Source: Chiua virens
Taxonomy: Eukaryota; Basidiomycota; Agaricomycetes; Boletales; Boletaceae
Direction of reading: 5' to 3'
DNA length: 64,000 nucleotides
Assembly (NCBI GenBank): GCA_019787685.1
Contig: JAHNUO010000008.1
Location: 496,001-560,000, forward strand
The position numbers and the translations under genes were made by a program. Below are positions 1-11,162 of the stretch, one piece after another. Every line of letters begins with the position of its first letter. The stretch's first letter is position 1. The notes below the pieces were generated by a model. That model was not told the origin of the DNA and ran no database searches. It saw only the letters and a list, made by a program, of their open reading frames with translations.

Positions 1-258
1 CTGACCTGTCTATGATTTAGGACTTGCTTATAACAGATTCATTTTCTCGTGGAGATAGACTGTAGAGATCTTACTGAGTACATGCTTCTATGGAGTGAGA
101 ATTTGTAATAGGACTGTCTCATAGGGACAACACATTCTAAAATGGTTATGGTACATCGATTGACGTACCTTTGTCCTCTTTGCATTTCCAACACCCATCC
201 ACCAACCAAGATGTGTAGTCTGGCTGCATAGCTCACCAGAGTAAATCTTGCACATTGA

Positions 259-2004
259 CTAGTAAGATTCGACTTTCATATCATTCAAACCCAGCTCTTC
301 ATTTTGCTCCCAACTTCGTTCATAGGTCTCGATGGTCATGTTTGGATCGGGATCTGGCGCGTATATGTTCTGCACGTATGAATTTGCCAATGGATCATCG
401 AGAATGACCGTGAACTCTCGCTCGACGTGTTTGATCTGGGACGTCAGGAATGAGCACTCAATGGAACCCGTTTGACAAACGAAACGTCGCTCAACTGCAT
501 TCAGATCCTCCAAGAATGTTTGAAATTTTGTGCGATCGTCGTCTCCCGTCGCGCTCGAGTCACCGGTCAGAAGGAGCTTCTGAGATAGTTCCTCGTAAAC
601 CTGGTCTAAGATTCCTTCTAGGGTCGTGAATCGTCCACCCAACGTTCCATGCTGGAGGACAAGCTCTATCTCTGGTATTGTCAATCCGCCTGTTTCACTC
701 TAAAAAACATGAGTATTGTCGCCTCATGCGAAGGGGACGCTGCTGACCTTCAAGACATCTCGCCTCAGGTCTTCCTGGTCGACCACTTTCAACGTAATCT
801 TCTTTCCTTTGGCCGAGATTGCCGATCCAGCCTTGACTTCATTGTCTCGGTATCCACAGTTGTCACAATTCGTCGACATGATCAACGTCTCCTGCAGCAA
901 TGTGTCATGAATTTATTTCGAACAGCGAATGCGAAAACGACTTACCTTGAAGTAGGGAATAGATACTTTCTTCATTCGCGTCACTAATGCACGTCCGCAA
1001 CGCGGGCAAATCCCCGGAACTCAAAGACCTCGTCGTTCTTCCCGTCAAAGCGGTCGCCTTCCCCCTCGGCTGCCTTTGTATCTCCTGCATCTTCCTCTGA
1101 TGGATCTTTCGTCTCTTCGTTTGCGGTAGCTAGTCCCAAACTCGCTGCTTGCTCAAGCGTCCTCGTGTACGTCTTCAGACTCCACTTGGGATCAGCCATG
1201 CTCCCGGCAAACTCCAAGAAGGAACTCCCAGACGGATCGTCCAGCGTGATCGTAATCGTCCTCTTGACCGGATCTTCTTTGAGTTTGTCTACGACGGGTT
1301 TGTCGGACGCGACACCTCTCTCGTCCTCCTCGTCCTCATCTATCACTTCTTTGAGTCCATCGATGATTTCCTGGATCTTGGTGTATGCAACCTCGTTCTG
1401 TATCCGTCTCAGAGGTTGGTCTGCGCCGAGGTCGGCCACGATGTCACGTAGCAAACCCTCGACGGTCGTCAGCTGCCCTCGCTCATTTGGTGGGAGCGTC
1501 AGCTCAAACTCGGGAATAGATATCTCACACGCTTGCGAGCGGACGAGTTGACGATCGAGATCGCCCCGGTGGAGTACCTTGAGCGTATACGTCACGCCAA
1601 GTTCTATCGTTTGATATCAGATCGCTCATGAGATAAATGTACTCGGTTGGGCATACCTCGAATGATGCCCGCAGATTGGATCTCATTGTTCGTCATGCCA
1701 CAGTGTTCGCATCGGAAGCTCATCACGATAACTTCTCGGAAGTAGGGAATAGACGTGAGCATCATGCGGGTTATTCCCTGCAAGCCACACCCGAGTCAGC
1801 GGGATGAAATACACGCGTCTTGTATAAGGATCTCTAGGGACAGCGGGGGCTCACCTGTTCCCCACATCGCATACAGAGTGACTCGACCTCTTGTAGAGGC
1901 CTGTCTTCTTGGATATCACCATCAGTGGTAGTCTGTTCCTCCGGCAGATCATCTGCCTGCTTGGCTAACTGCCCGATGGGAGGGAAGAACTGAACATTGG
2001 ACAT
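259..2004 (-). CDS. ZPR1: ZPR1-family zinc-finger protein (frameshifted in this sequence)
   Basis: Product resembles ZPR1, the eukaryotic chaperone that helps fold translation elongation factor eEF1A and moves between cytoplasm and nucleus. Five exons: 2004-1855, 1777-1657, 1603-946, 891-748, 699-259. Two ZPR1 modules are visible. Each has a C4 finger (CMRCGEQ...[10 protein letters not shown] in the first, CPRC...[10 protein letters not shown] in the second) followed by an alpha/beta domain with the family's LTTVEG or FTTLEG signature. The start was chosen at [11 protein letters not shown] because an upstream ATG only adds unrelated sequence. Exon 3 is 658 nt where 659 would keep frame: just before the second finger the frame reads EVFEFRG, whereas the family needs EVFEFPGICPRC, which one extra C near 1014-1018 would restore. 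Either the assembly lacks a base or the allele is broken. Family call is firm; functionality is uncertain. Confidence 0.92.
1011..1022 (-). other. Apparent 1-nt deletion in ZPR1 exon 3
   Basis: Reading the minus strand, the GAG-TTC codons run into CGGGG where a CCGGGG run is needed to keep the CPRC zinc finger in frame. No GT-AG pair of usable length explains the shift. Exon phase arithmetic (658 nt between a phase-1 and a phase-0 boundary) independently shows one base missing. Confidence 0.7.
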
Positions 2005-2269
2005 GGGGGAAGATACTGCTGATAGAAAACAAATGTCCGCCTTGCAAAAAGTCCTACTAGGTAGTAGCCAACTTGAACAAATGATAAGACTCGACCATTC
2101 CATTTACGGATAACCCCTGTCTACTAATTCCATTAAGACATCTAGTAATTTACTACAACAACAGACCTATGCAAGACAAAAACGTCGAAACAGAATTGAA
2201 CAGAGGAAAACGCCTACATGGTAACCAAACCACTATCGAGGAGCCAACCAAAGGGGCGTGTCTGCGCAT

Positions 2270-3409
2270 TCATGTTGTCTTAAGTTTTTGTTTGCGCTCT
2301 TCGATGTCTTTCCTCGTCATTCGAGTTCCCAGGAGGACATCCCAGTGAACAAAGAAGGGTTGTGAGAAATTGGATTTGATTCCGATAGCCTAAAATTGGG
2401 ATCAACGCCCATGAGTCGTCGTCAAGCGACCTTGAAAAAAAAATGCAGCACCTGATGATGAATGTCATGATAGTCTGCATTGTTGTCGCTGAGCATCTGG
2501 AACGGATCGAAGGAGAACCTATAGCCGCAGTGATCATCGACGGTCTTCATGGTGCTGAACGCGAACAAGAAGATGGTTTGTCGGACGGAAAGGTTGGCCA
2601 CAGTCTCTGCAACAACGGCGCCGACGCTATCGAGCAAAAACCCTTCGAGAGGGTGATTGTACAGCGCACCAAATGCGTAGGGTACGTAGAGCCGGTGGTG
2701 CACGGAGTGGAAGTGTTTGTAGAGGAATTTGTTCTGGTGCATCCAGCGGTGAAGGAAGTATTGCCAGGTGTCGACGATGAAGCTATTGGACGTTCGGTGC
2801 GTTCAAATTGAGAGACGAAGACACCTCGGAGAAGATAGGAGCTCACAGCGAAAAGAGTAGTTGTGCAGCCGGGATACCCCACCAATACAGCCAATATGTA
2901 ATGTCGGCGCCCCGGATCTCCAAAAGTTGGTTCCCTACGTCCGGTCCGAGTGTCCACCTGATGACACGCGCCAACGTCCGACCAACGGCTTCCAATTCCA
3001 GCAAACACCTTGACGGGGTTACTTCAGGCGGATCGGGTAGCCAAAAGTAACCAAGCAGAGTTTGCATTGTATGCTGGAGGATGACGGCCAAAAGGACTTG
3101 AGAACGCGTGGCACGGTTGCGCGACGTGACCTCGCCTGACTCGTGGATCCGGTACTTGTCCAACCAGGTCCAACCTGACACGTCGAGACAGTGGAAGAAC
3201 AGAGACATCGTCCAGTAGGCCACGACAGGTGCCGCGAGTGCGAGAATATTGTCAGGGGCGCTGTCGAGCAGATTTTGGCGCAGAGTGAAGTAGAAGGGGA
3301 CATTAAGGGCGGAAAGGCATATGTTTTCTCCGTCGATGAAAGTTGGGCATGATGAGTTGGTTGGGTAGCGAACGCCGGCAAAGAAGTGGTGAACAGTGGT
3401 GTCAAACAT
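2270..3409 (-). CDS. SUR2: Sphinganine C4-hydroxylase (SUR2-like fatty acid hydroxylase)
   Basis: Predicted ER membrane di-iron enzyme that hydroxylates C4 of sphinganine to make phytosphingosine in fungal ceramide synthesis. Three exons, 3409-2847, 2782-2452 and 2389-2270, give 337 residues, close to the family's usual size, and all phases agree. The histidine motifs of the superfamily are present in order: HRWMH (HxxxH), HSVHH (HxxHH) and HDIHH (HxxHH). The N-terminal part carries SUR2-typical sequence (FYFTLRQNLLDSAPDN, then PVVAYWTMSLFFHCLD, then DKYRIHESGEV). Several hydrophobic segments precede the first histidine box. The C-terminus ends in a lysine-rich tail (RKQKLKTT), compatible with ER retrieval. 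It lies tandem with ZPR1, 265 nt upstream of that gene's start, with about 350 nt to the next gene for its promoter. A different sterol-desaturase paralogue is possible but less likely. Confidence 0.9.
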
Positions 3410-3757
3410 CAGATAGGAATCCGTGGAGGATCGATGAATGATGTGGAAACCAAGGGCGTAATTCGTTCAATTGAGCTCGGATACCTTATTCATCACTTAC
3501 GTCACAACTCTCAGCGTTCAAATGGCAAGTAAATTCACTCATCCTACAGTACAACAAGCTTCTACCCCGGATATTCACATTAGTGGGAGATTTTAGTTAG
3601 CAATTGGTGGTACAGTGTACGTTGCTGACGCGTGCAAATAAGTATTGGTTGATCAAATTTATCCAGGAATATTGTCCAAGTTTACCTCTTGGGTGGGCCG
3701 TTTCAAAAGTGTAGGCGAAGATGTTAGAGGTCGTGAACGCGCAGGGCTGTTTTTGCG
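3410..3757. other. Intergenic, SUR2 promoter side
   Basis: 348 nt between the 3' end of CNOT9 and the SUR2 start codon. AT-rich towards the SUR2 ATG. No reading frame worth calling. Confidence 0.5.
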
Positions 3758-5051
3758 TTACGGCTCGTTAAGGTTATTGAGAAGGGTCGTCAAGCAGCGC
3801 TTCGTGACCATATCACCCTGCAAAACGGATGAGCCGATGGGTACCAGTAAAATTAGTAAACTAACCTTGAGAAGGACGCTAAAAGTTTGGTCCCGAAGGG
3901 GCTCAGGGAGGCAGGCCCGCAGCGCTTCCCTCGCTCTAGAATTCATAAAATTCACATCAGCCTACGGCAGCCATCAAGTCGTGTGAACATACCTCATGTT
4001 GTCGCTCAACCTTAAGTAACAGCGTACAACATGCTTGAGCAGTCTAACGGCTTGAGTTTCCACGAGCTGATTCACCATGTTGCTAAGGACGGTACCGACG
4101 GCGTAGAAGCGCTCATATGTGTGGCATATGTACGTCAGCCCGGTTTCATCCAGTAGAATCTTCTGAACAATGAAGATGGCGACAGTTTTTGAAAGTTCGG
4201 AGCCGGTCTCCATAATGCGCAGGCAAAGAGGTATAATCTCGGTGGAGAGTAAGAAATGAATGACAGCGTTATTGTCATTTTGCTGGGTCTATGGGTTAGC
4301 GAGAGGTTGGAGGGAACGTACGAATAAGCGTACCTTGACCAAGGGCACCAATGACACCAAGTGAAGTAAGACGAAGGTATTCAAAAGGTCGGGTTTTTGA
4401 AGTCGTGTTCAGGAACGGGTAAAGAAAGAGCGGGATATGGGCTAACGAAAACATGAGTCGTCAGCCAAACGGAATGATGCCCGAGGTACGACATACCGTT
4501 GAGAAAGAGTTGGCGCGTTTCTGAATGAGAGGCGACGCATTGTAAGAGTGCGAGGGCATTGCACACTCGGTTTGAAACATGGGCGGTGAGATTAGGCGGA
4601 GACAGGAGAGGATAGACGGAAACGATTTCCTGGAGAAGGGCAGGCATAATGCCTACATCGTGTCAGTTAGGTAGGGTCAACGATAGGTCGAAGGGTCCCG
4701 GAGGCCGGGCTGACGCGTACCGAAAGAATGCCAGAGGACGAGCGCCAGGTCGTCGTACTGCTCTCTCTTCTTGCTGAGCTCCAGGAGGGCACCCTCCCTT
4801 GTATTAGGGTCCATCAAGTCGATGACCAGAGCATAGATTTTGTTCTCCTCGTGGATTCCGATGATATGTTGTTGGTGGGGTTGCAGACCGAGTGAGGGGG
4901 ACTCGGAGTAGCCGGAAAGGCCAGAACCAGCGAGACGCTGCTGCTGGTATGGGTTGAATTGGGCGGTTTGTTGTAAATACTGAAAGCGGTTTCGGAGAGA
5001 TTAGCCCCGCCATGGCTGCACAGAACACAGAGAGATCCGAAGAGGTACCAT
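3758..5051 (-). CDS. CAF40: CNOT9/RCD1 (CAF40), CCR4-NOT complex subunit (frameshifted in this sequence)
   Basis: Armadillo-repeat subunit of the CCR4-NOT deadenylase that docks tryptophan-containing regulators. Exons: 5051-5049 (the ATG alone), 4979-4721, 4652-4497, 4441-4334, 4282-3993, 3935-3866, 3817-3758; about 314 residues. Characteristic Rcd1 stretches are easy to read: [84 protein letters not shown]. The single-codon first exon is inferred because the frame upstream of [11 protein letters not shown] is closed by a stop after the acceptor, while an ATG directly before a GTACCT donor gives MYLQQTAQ. Exon 4 is 108 nt where 107 is needed: it reads GALGQ where the family has GALVK, so one extra G sits at 4338-4339. 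The start codon lies 64 nt past the stop of MMS22, so its promoter must overlap that gene. Confidence 0.9.
4334..4345 (-). other. Apparent 1-nt insertion in CNOT9 exon 4
   Basis: Minus strand reads CTT-GGT-CAA-G before the GTACGC donor; removing one G gives CTT-GTC-AAG, restoring the conserved [10 protein letters not shown] and the correct phase into [15 protein letters not shown]. With the base kept, the next exon meets a TGA at once. Confidence 0.7.
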
Positions 5052-5115
5052 ACAGCGCTGGCAATGGGGGGCATCTGCCCGAGTCGATTACAAAGCAAAC
5101 CCTAACCCCACACAA

Positions 5116-8100
5116 TTATATTATCTCGACCCACCCAACTGCTCCCGACACTCTCGCGTGCGAGACCAACTCAGGATGGCTCCGTAGCATGCCGGCCACT
5201 CTCCCACAAAATTCGCCATACCCTTCCTTTCCCTCTCCCGCTCCCTAGCACGTGTCATGTCAGGGGATTCAGGACAGAGGAACGAATAAATACCTACCTG
5301 GTAAATGTCACGCATTGTCGACAACATCATTACCACCAGTTCCGCATACCCCTGACTCTCAGCATCCGACTTGGCGCGAAGACAGGCAGCAGTGTTTGCG
5401 AAAACAGCTGAAAACAGGTCACGATAAAACTCCTCAGCAACATGGACCAACTAACTTTCTATCAATCGTTCCCGGGCGATCTCGTAGTCTGCCTGGCCAA
5501 TTTCGTATTTCCTTGTCTCGGGTAGAGGATCGAATGGAGCAGTGTGAAGAAGAGGGTGCTGTAATCCATCCAGGGATAGCACCACGCTCATGAACTCATG
5601 CTCTATCGTCGTCTTGGGTGACAGAGTGGCCATCAGCAACACGGCGATAAATTCATCTTTCATTTTCTGTTGAAACTCCACAGGTCAAAAGGTCAAATAT
5701 AAACATGAAATTTTTGCCTCACGTTGTACGCGCCTGGGTCGAGACGAAGCAGGGTAAGGTCGAAACGCAGCCCAACTCGACGACGCCACGAGTCATCTAT
5801 GATTTTTTCCCAAGATTGCTGTCCGAGCTTCATGTATAACCCCCAGTCCTGGCGACAAGGATGAATCACGCCTCACATCGACAACACGCCACATACCTTG
5901 CAGTTGTTATATACAAGAACGTTCGCGCAGCCGACCCAACAGTCTATCCACTCGTCAGCAGCCTTGGCGCTCGCCAGGTCAGCCTTTGCGTGCTCGCTTT
6001 CGCTAAAGTACTTGCATACGAGGCGATATACGGCGGGAGTGATGAATTTATCGAGAACCTATTTGATGCAGTGAGTTAATAAAAAAGTACCCTGAGTCAA
6101 GTGAAACTGACCCTGCACAGTGCCTCCTCCTTCAACTTGAGGCCAGCAATGGCCAAAGTTTCCGCCTCTCCACCTAGCGCCGCCAGGAGCTCATCGTCGA
6201 TAGGCAGATTCAGCTTGTCAAACTCGTCTTGGCTCTCTTGACTCTCGACGCTGCGGGTAACTGGAAGTGGCGGTGGTTGAAAAATTGGCAATGCCTTGGC
6301 CCGTGCGTCAAGAAACGACTGTATGAGCATACGAATCTCGACTCCCGTTTGTTGGATCGTGACGAGGTCGGTTCGGGGATTAAACACCCTCGTGACCCAG
6401 GCTACCAGACATCAGTTACGGTAAGGAGCGGAACGAAAAATCACTCACGACCGTCCAAAAGTGCTGGGTCAGGATACTCTGCACGATCTTGTCCTCTGTC
6501 CAACGACTGGGTTTCGACCACTCGCCTCACCGATCCGATCAGTAGTTGGATCAGGGTTGTAGCGGCTTTCTTCCCGACACCACCACCACCTTCTTCTTTG
6601 TACTCATCCATGAGTACATCTGCCATTCCCCTTAACCATCCCAACACTTCTTCCAACCCTCCGACAACTTTGTGATGTCTGACAATCATCGCGAAGTTCA
6701 TCATCCCATATATACATGCCATTCTTGAGCGATCATCCGCATCTTTGAAACTTACACATCGCCTCGCCTGGCTGACGCGGAACTTGACATTGGGTGGCGT
6801 AGGATCAAGATGGACAGCGACCGCCATTGCACTAAAGCGGTTGACAAGCATGGAGAGGGAGTGGGCAGTAGGAGGGGCGGAACGTGAAAAAGGAACGGGA
6901 CTGACAGGGACGGCTATTTGAAGGAGCTTCTTGATATGCGCTGAGCGTTGTTTCAGGTCGGGGTTCGTGTGCGATTGGGAGACGGCCTGTACAACCATCT
7001 TCAGAAATACCTCAAACACTGAGTCGTGCGGATCCCGCTTGGACAGCAGTTCCAGATCACCATTCTCGAGGAAGCCCATGGGAACCGAGCGTTCAGTTAG
7101 CAGATTGGCAAAGTTGCGAGATCGAAAGATTTCTTGGAGAGACTTGAACATGACTGTTCCGTCGTCGAGACGCCATCCCCATCGACACCACAGGAGAAAA
7201 CATCTCGAGACAACGCAAAATAGATATTCATCTCGCATCTTCAAGGTGCTTGCTAGCAGTCGGCGATCCTTCTCGGGATTGGCAATAAGTATAATCTTCT
7301 TGAGAGCGGCAGCCACGAGATCCCAAGCTGCTGGGAGCCGAAAAGTGGAGGTTGACAAACCGTGGACGGAGAACTGTGACATAGTACAAAGGCTAAAGAT
7401 CGTAAGCCACATGTCCTCGCTTGCGTCTGGCCCGGTCGGGGAAGATTCGGAGTGCAGGTCGCCAAGAAAGCGCCAGAGCGGGTGGCTGGGTGTCGCCTCG
7501 GGTGTTTCGAAGCACGGAAGTAGATGCATGAGGCATACCCACAACTCACCCGCTCGGTGAGGTAACGAAGTGTCGTCTATAGCGCCTTCTGCGGTTCGGA
7601 ATGTTGCGAAGACCGGCCGTAAATCGATATCAAGCAAATGTTGCATGAGCTGTTTCACTGAGTGTGTGAGGTGCTCGTTCTCTACGGACCTTCGCCTGTA
7701 CTTCATACCGGTCGAAAGGCGAGAGGAAAGTTCCACAATAAACCAATCGGCAAACAGCGAGATGGTACTTCTCTCGAGTGACTTTAACACGACCAATAAT
7801 CCATCCAAGTATGCTCGCAGAGTCACCTCCAATGCGAAAAATTCCTGGTCTTCTGCATGAACCGCGAGCCACGAGAGAAGCTGGTTCGCTGCGCGTGACA
7901 CGGTCTCCCACTCCTTTGGCGTCTCTACGTCACCGTTCTTGAAGTCGTGCAGCGTACTAGTGAGACGATCGCACAACGGACCAAAAAGTGCGCCGAAAAC
8001 CGCAGCGGACGTAGTCGGTCCAATTTCGAATCCCTGGCTGGTACAGGTCATCGGTGGTGCAACTTCCAAGTTCCCAGAAACGATTGAAATGAGCTGATGA

Positions 8101-11100
8101 AGAAGGCCCTTCCCGATGTACGATGAAGCCCCGAACCTGACGCCGGAAAGGAGTGGTATAATGTCCATGTCGATGACAACACGACGGTGAATCGATATAC
8201 CGGACTCCTCTTTGGGTTGAAAGTAGAGCGGAAGCGGGATCTCGTTCTGTGGTTGGAGTGATGATCGACGGTATACGCGAGGTCGAGGGGCCGCCGGAGC
8301 ACTTGTCGCCGTGGTCACAGAGGACACTCGGGACACAGGTTTATTCCACCTCTCTACTTCGGCCTTCCACCCTGGGTCCAGAGCCTGCCTAAAATCGTTG
8401 TCATCGTTGTCAAATACCAAAGCAGACCCGCCTCGGCTTGACTTGTGCTTAGACGTGATACGTGTTGTTCCGTGATGAACGTTGTAAAGTAGGCCCTGAT
8501 TGGCTTTAGACCGGCGTTTCGATTTCTTTTTCCTGTTCTTGTCGTCTTCGACTTTGTCCCGGTCGGGCTGCGCTTTCCGATCGCGATATCTTGAGTCGTG
8601 TCTCGCCGACGAGTTAACGCTCGAGTTCGTATTAACCCTGACAAATGGTAAGCGTGTCTGATGGTAGTCCTCGGAATGTTTTGCGCCACTTGTGACGATG
8701 TCTAGTCTCGGTGCACCGAATCCGCGAGACTTCCGCGACCCACTCGGTTGCTTGGTTCTTGACTTGGGCCTACCAGAACCTCCCGAACGACTGAGCATCC
8801 AATCGATCAGACTTCTTTCGCGTGCGGGCCCTCTTAGAGGAGGGTCATAGATTGATTGGTGAACTTCTTCCGCCTCACCGCTCCCACTATCCGAGTCTTC
8901 CGAAAAGGATCCTGGGATAGAGCTATCACTGAGTGAAATAACCTCGTCCTCGTATTTGAACCTCGACGAAAGGTATCGCGCCCGCCTGACTTTCACATCT
9001 GATTGCTCGGGAAATATTTCCATCGTACCGAGGCCAGTATCCTCCTCCGCATCGACATCACGTATTTTCTGGGGAGTTCTTCGTCAGAGCTTTCAGAGTC
9101 TCCTCTGACTTTCACATCTTTGTACCTTCCCTTTCGGACCCTTGCAATCCCGGGGATTAACTTGACTTCCTCCGCCTCGCTCCCCGATGATTCTGCTGCG
9201 ACTTTAGCACGTACGGGCTGAGGCGGGACAGCCCTGAGTTCCCGATTAACCAATACACCTGGCACCATGCGTTTCAGCACCCGAAGACGTTTCCTGTCTT
9301 TGGAGTCCATTTCAACGGTAGACGACCGGTCCGAATCTGACTCAATCCCAGATGTGTTCGATGGGAGAATACTGTCACTAGATGTCGTTGGAGCTGCAAA
9401 GGGGCTTGGTGGGGCAAGGTCGTCAGTTGGATACCAGTCTTCTTGTTCCAAATAAATATTAAAATTAGGTGATCGAGGAAAAATCGGATCAGGAGCTGGG
9501 GAATGTGAAGACGCTCGAGATGGCACAGCGGAGGGTGAGGGTGAAGCAATCAGGGGCTCCGAGAACGCTCGAGTGAACCGAAGCAGGGAAGGCGACGGTG
9601 CCTATTTGGCAATCCAACGTCAGGGGGTTACGAAACGTTGCACGAGAAGACTTACGACAGCATGAACATCCTCAAGGACAGCTGCAGCTTCGTCGTCAGC
9701 GTCCTCGTGGATAGGGAAAGGCTTGAGCCTCTTCTTCGCCGTGTGGGCCTCTGCAGCATCTTTGCTAGTTTTTTTTCTCTCTCTTGCCTCTTGTATCTCC
9801 CTTTCCCTGCGAGCCTTCCTTGCTAGTTTGACCGTCCTGTTGACATCCTCGTCGCTGCTTGATAGCGCCTTCAAGGTTTCAGGTAACCAGCCCTCGTCCG
9901 TTTGTCTTGCGTCTTGGTCACCTTCCCCAAGCCCACCGCTTTGATCAAAACCCTGCGCCCTCCGCCTCCGCCTATTACTACCTTCACTGCCCATTTCGAC
10001 ATAGTCGTCATCTTCCTTTGTATTATCCAAGGGGAATATGAATTCATTTTGTGTACCATCTTCGCCGACTCCGCCAGGCTCATGATGACGCTGAGGACTT
10101 CGGAATTTGACAATAGCATCAGGATGCGACTTGAGTTGTTGTTTGTACAACAGCTTGTCGTAGGCATATGGATTCAACTGCCGAGGTTCTCGACGGCGCA
10201 ACGAATAGCGAGCAAGTGGTTGAGGATCCTCTGGGATCTCTATGGGAGGTGACTGGCTGTGAGAGATGACCACAGGAGAACCAGCCCGCGAAGCAAGGGA
10301 CTGTGGTGTCAGCGGATGGAGACGTCGAGGAGAAAGGAGCAGGAGCGGATCTGGTGACCGTGAGGATGACCGCGCTTCAAGAGCCGGAAAGGAAGAGGGT
10401 GTTAATGGTGACGAAAGTGGCGAATGCATTTTCCGTTTTTCCAAGCTATATTGATGGTCTGGCTGCTGTGAGGTTTGAGGGGGTGTTGTAGGATGGATAA
10501 GAGGAGACGAGACCAAGGGAAGATCATCGTTCGAAATGGACACAGAACGCGAAGGAAATCGAGGATAATGTTGGGATGTCGAGGATAATACCATGTTTTG
10601 TGACGGAACTTGACTGGCGCCCGGAGAGGAGAATAAGGAATGCCAGTCCGAATGAGGTGAAACATCACGGGGTGAAAACGATGCTGGTGGCTGCTCTGCT
10701 TCACTCGTGATCACGCGTTCAAGGGAGTGGCCTGGCGTCGAACTGGGCATCTGCATCGTGTGTACCACCACTGGAGAATTAATGGTCATAAAAGCTTTCT
10801 CAGTAGTGGTAGGGCAAGTGGAGCCCGGCGTGGCTGGGCCCGCATCGTGAGCTATCTTGGAAGATATTAATGTCAGATAGAGTGTGCGAAACTTGACATA
10901 CCTTGATGCGTTTCCGCGGCGACGGGGTCTCTGATTCGTGATCGCTGAGCCGGCCATGACATGTTACCCATGTCAACAGAGGACTAGGATGCCGTTGGTG
11001 GTCTTTTCCTTTGGTAACACTATGGGGAGACGCGAGAACATCCGCGCGAACAGTTTGCACAGGTGTCGATGTCGAGGTAGCGCAGTGATCTGCAACTTCA

Positions 11101-11162
11101 GATAAAACCAAGTCTTCACGCTCATCGATATCAGACGTATCGACAATATCGGGGCTTTCCAT
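5116..11162 (-). CDS. MMS22: MMS22/Mus7-family replication-fork repair protein
   Basis: Large protein of about 1864 residues that I assign to the Mus7/MMS22 family, which acts with a Rtt101-type cullin ligase in repair of stalled forks. Ten exons: 11162-10902, 10855-9656, 9601-9116, 9068-6449, 6401-6112, 6058-5897, 5848-5723, 5666-5456, 5407-5298, 5244-5116; phases sum exactly. N-terminus: serine/proline-rich, then the family's short block RYSLRRREPRQLNPYAYDKLLYKQQLK split here only by citation length (around residue 300). Middle: acidic and basic disordered segments. C-terminal half: helical domain starting near VIDMDIIPLLSGVRFG, with WGWRLDDGTVMFKSLQEIF, WVTRVFNPRTDLVTIQQ and WEKIIDDSWRRRVGL. 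Intron 8 (5455-5408) removes an otherwise in-frame TAG and has a clean GTTAGT donor and TTTTCAG acceptor. Intron 3 (47 nt) is less certain; a 1-nt indel could explain that frame change instead. The assignment rests on pattern memory, not a search. Confidence 0.68.

Noticed and set aside
5448..5456. In-frame TAG in MMS22, suggesting a premature stop
   Set aside because: A 48-nt intron with GTTAGT donor, GTGAC branch and TTTTCAG acceptor removes it and keeps frame.
9069..9115. Frameshift in MMS22 near 9070
   Set aside because: A 47-nt intron (GTGAAA donor, CTGAC branch, CCCAG acceptor) accounts for it, though I am less sure than for the other introns.
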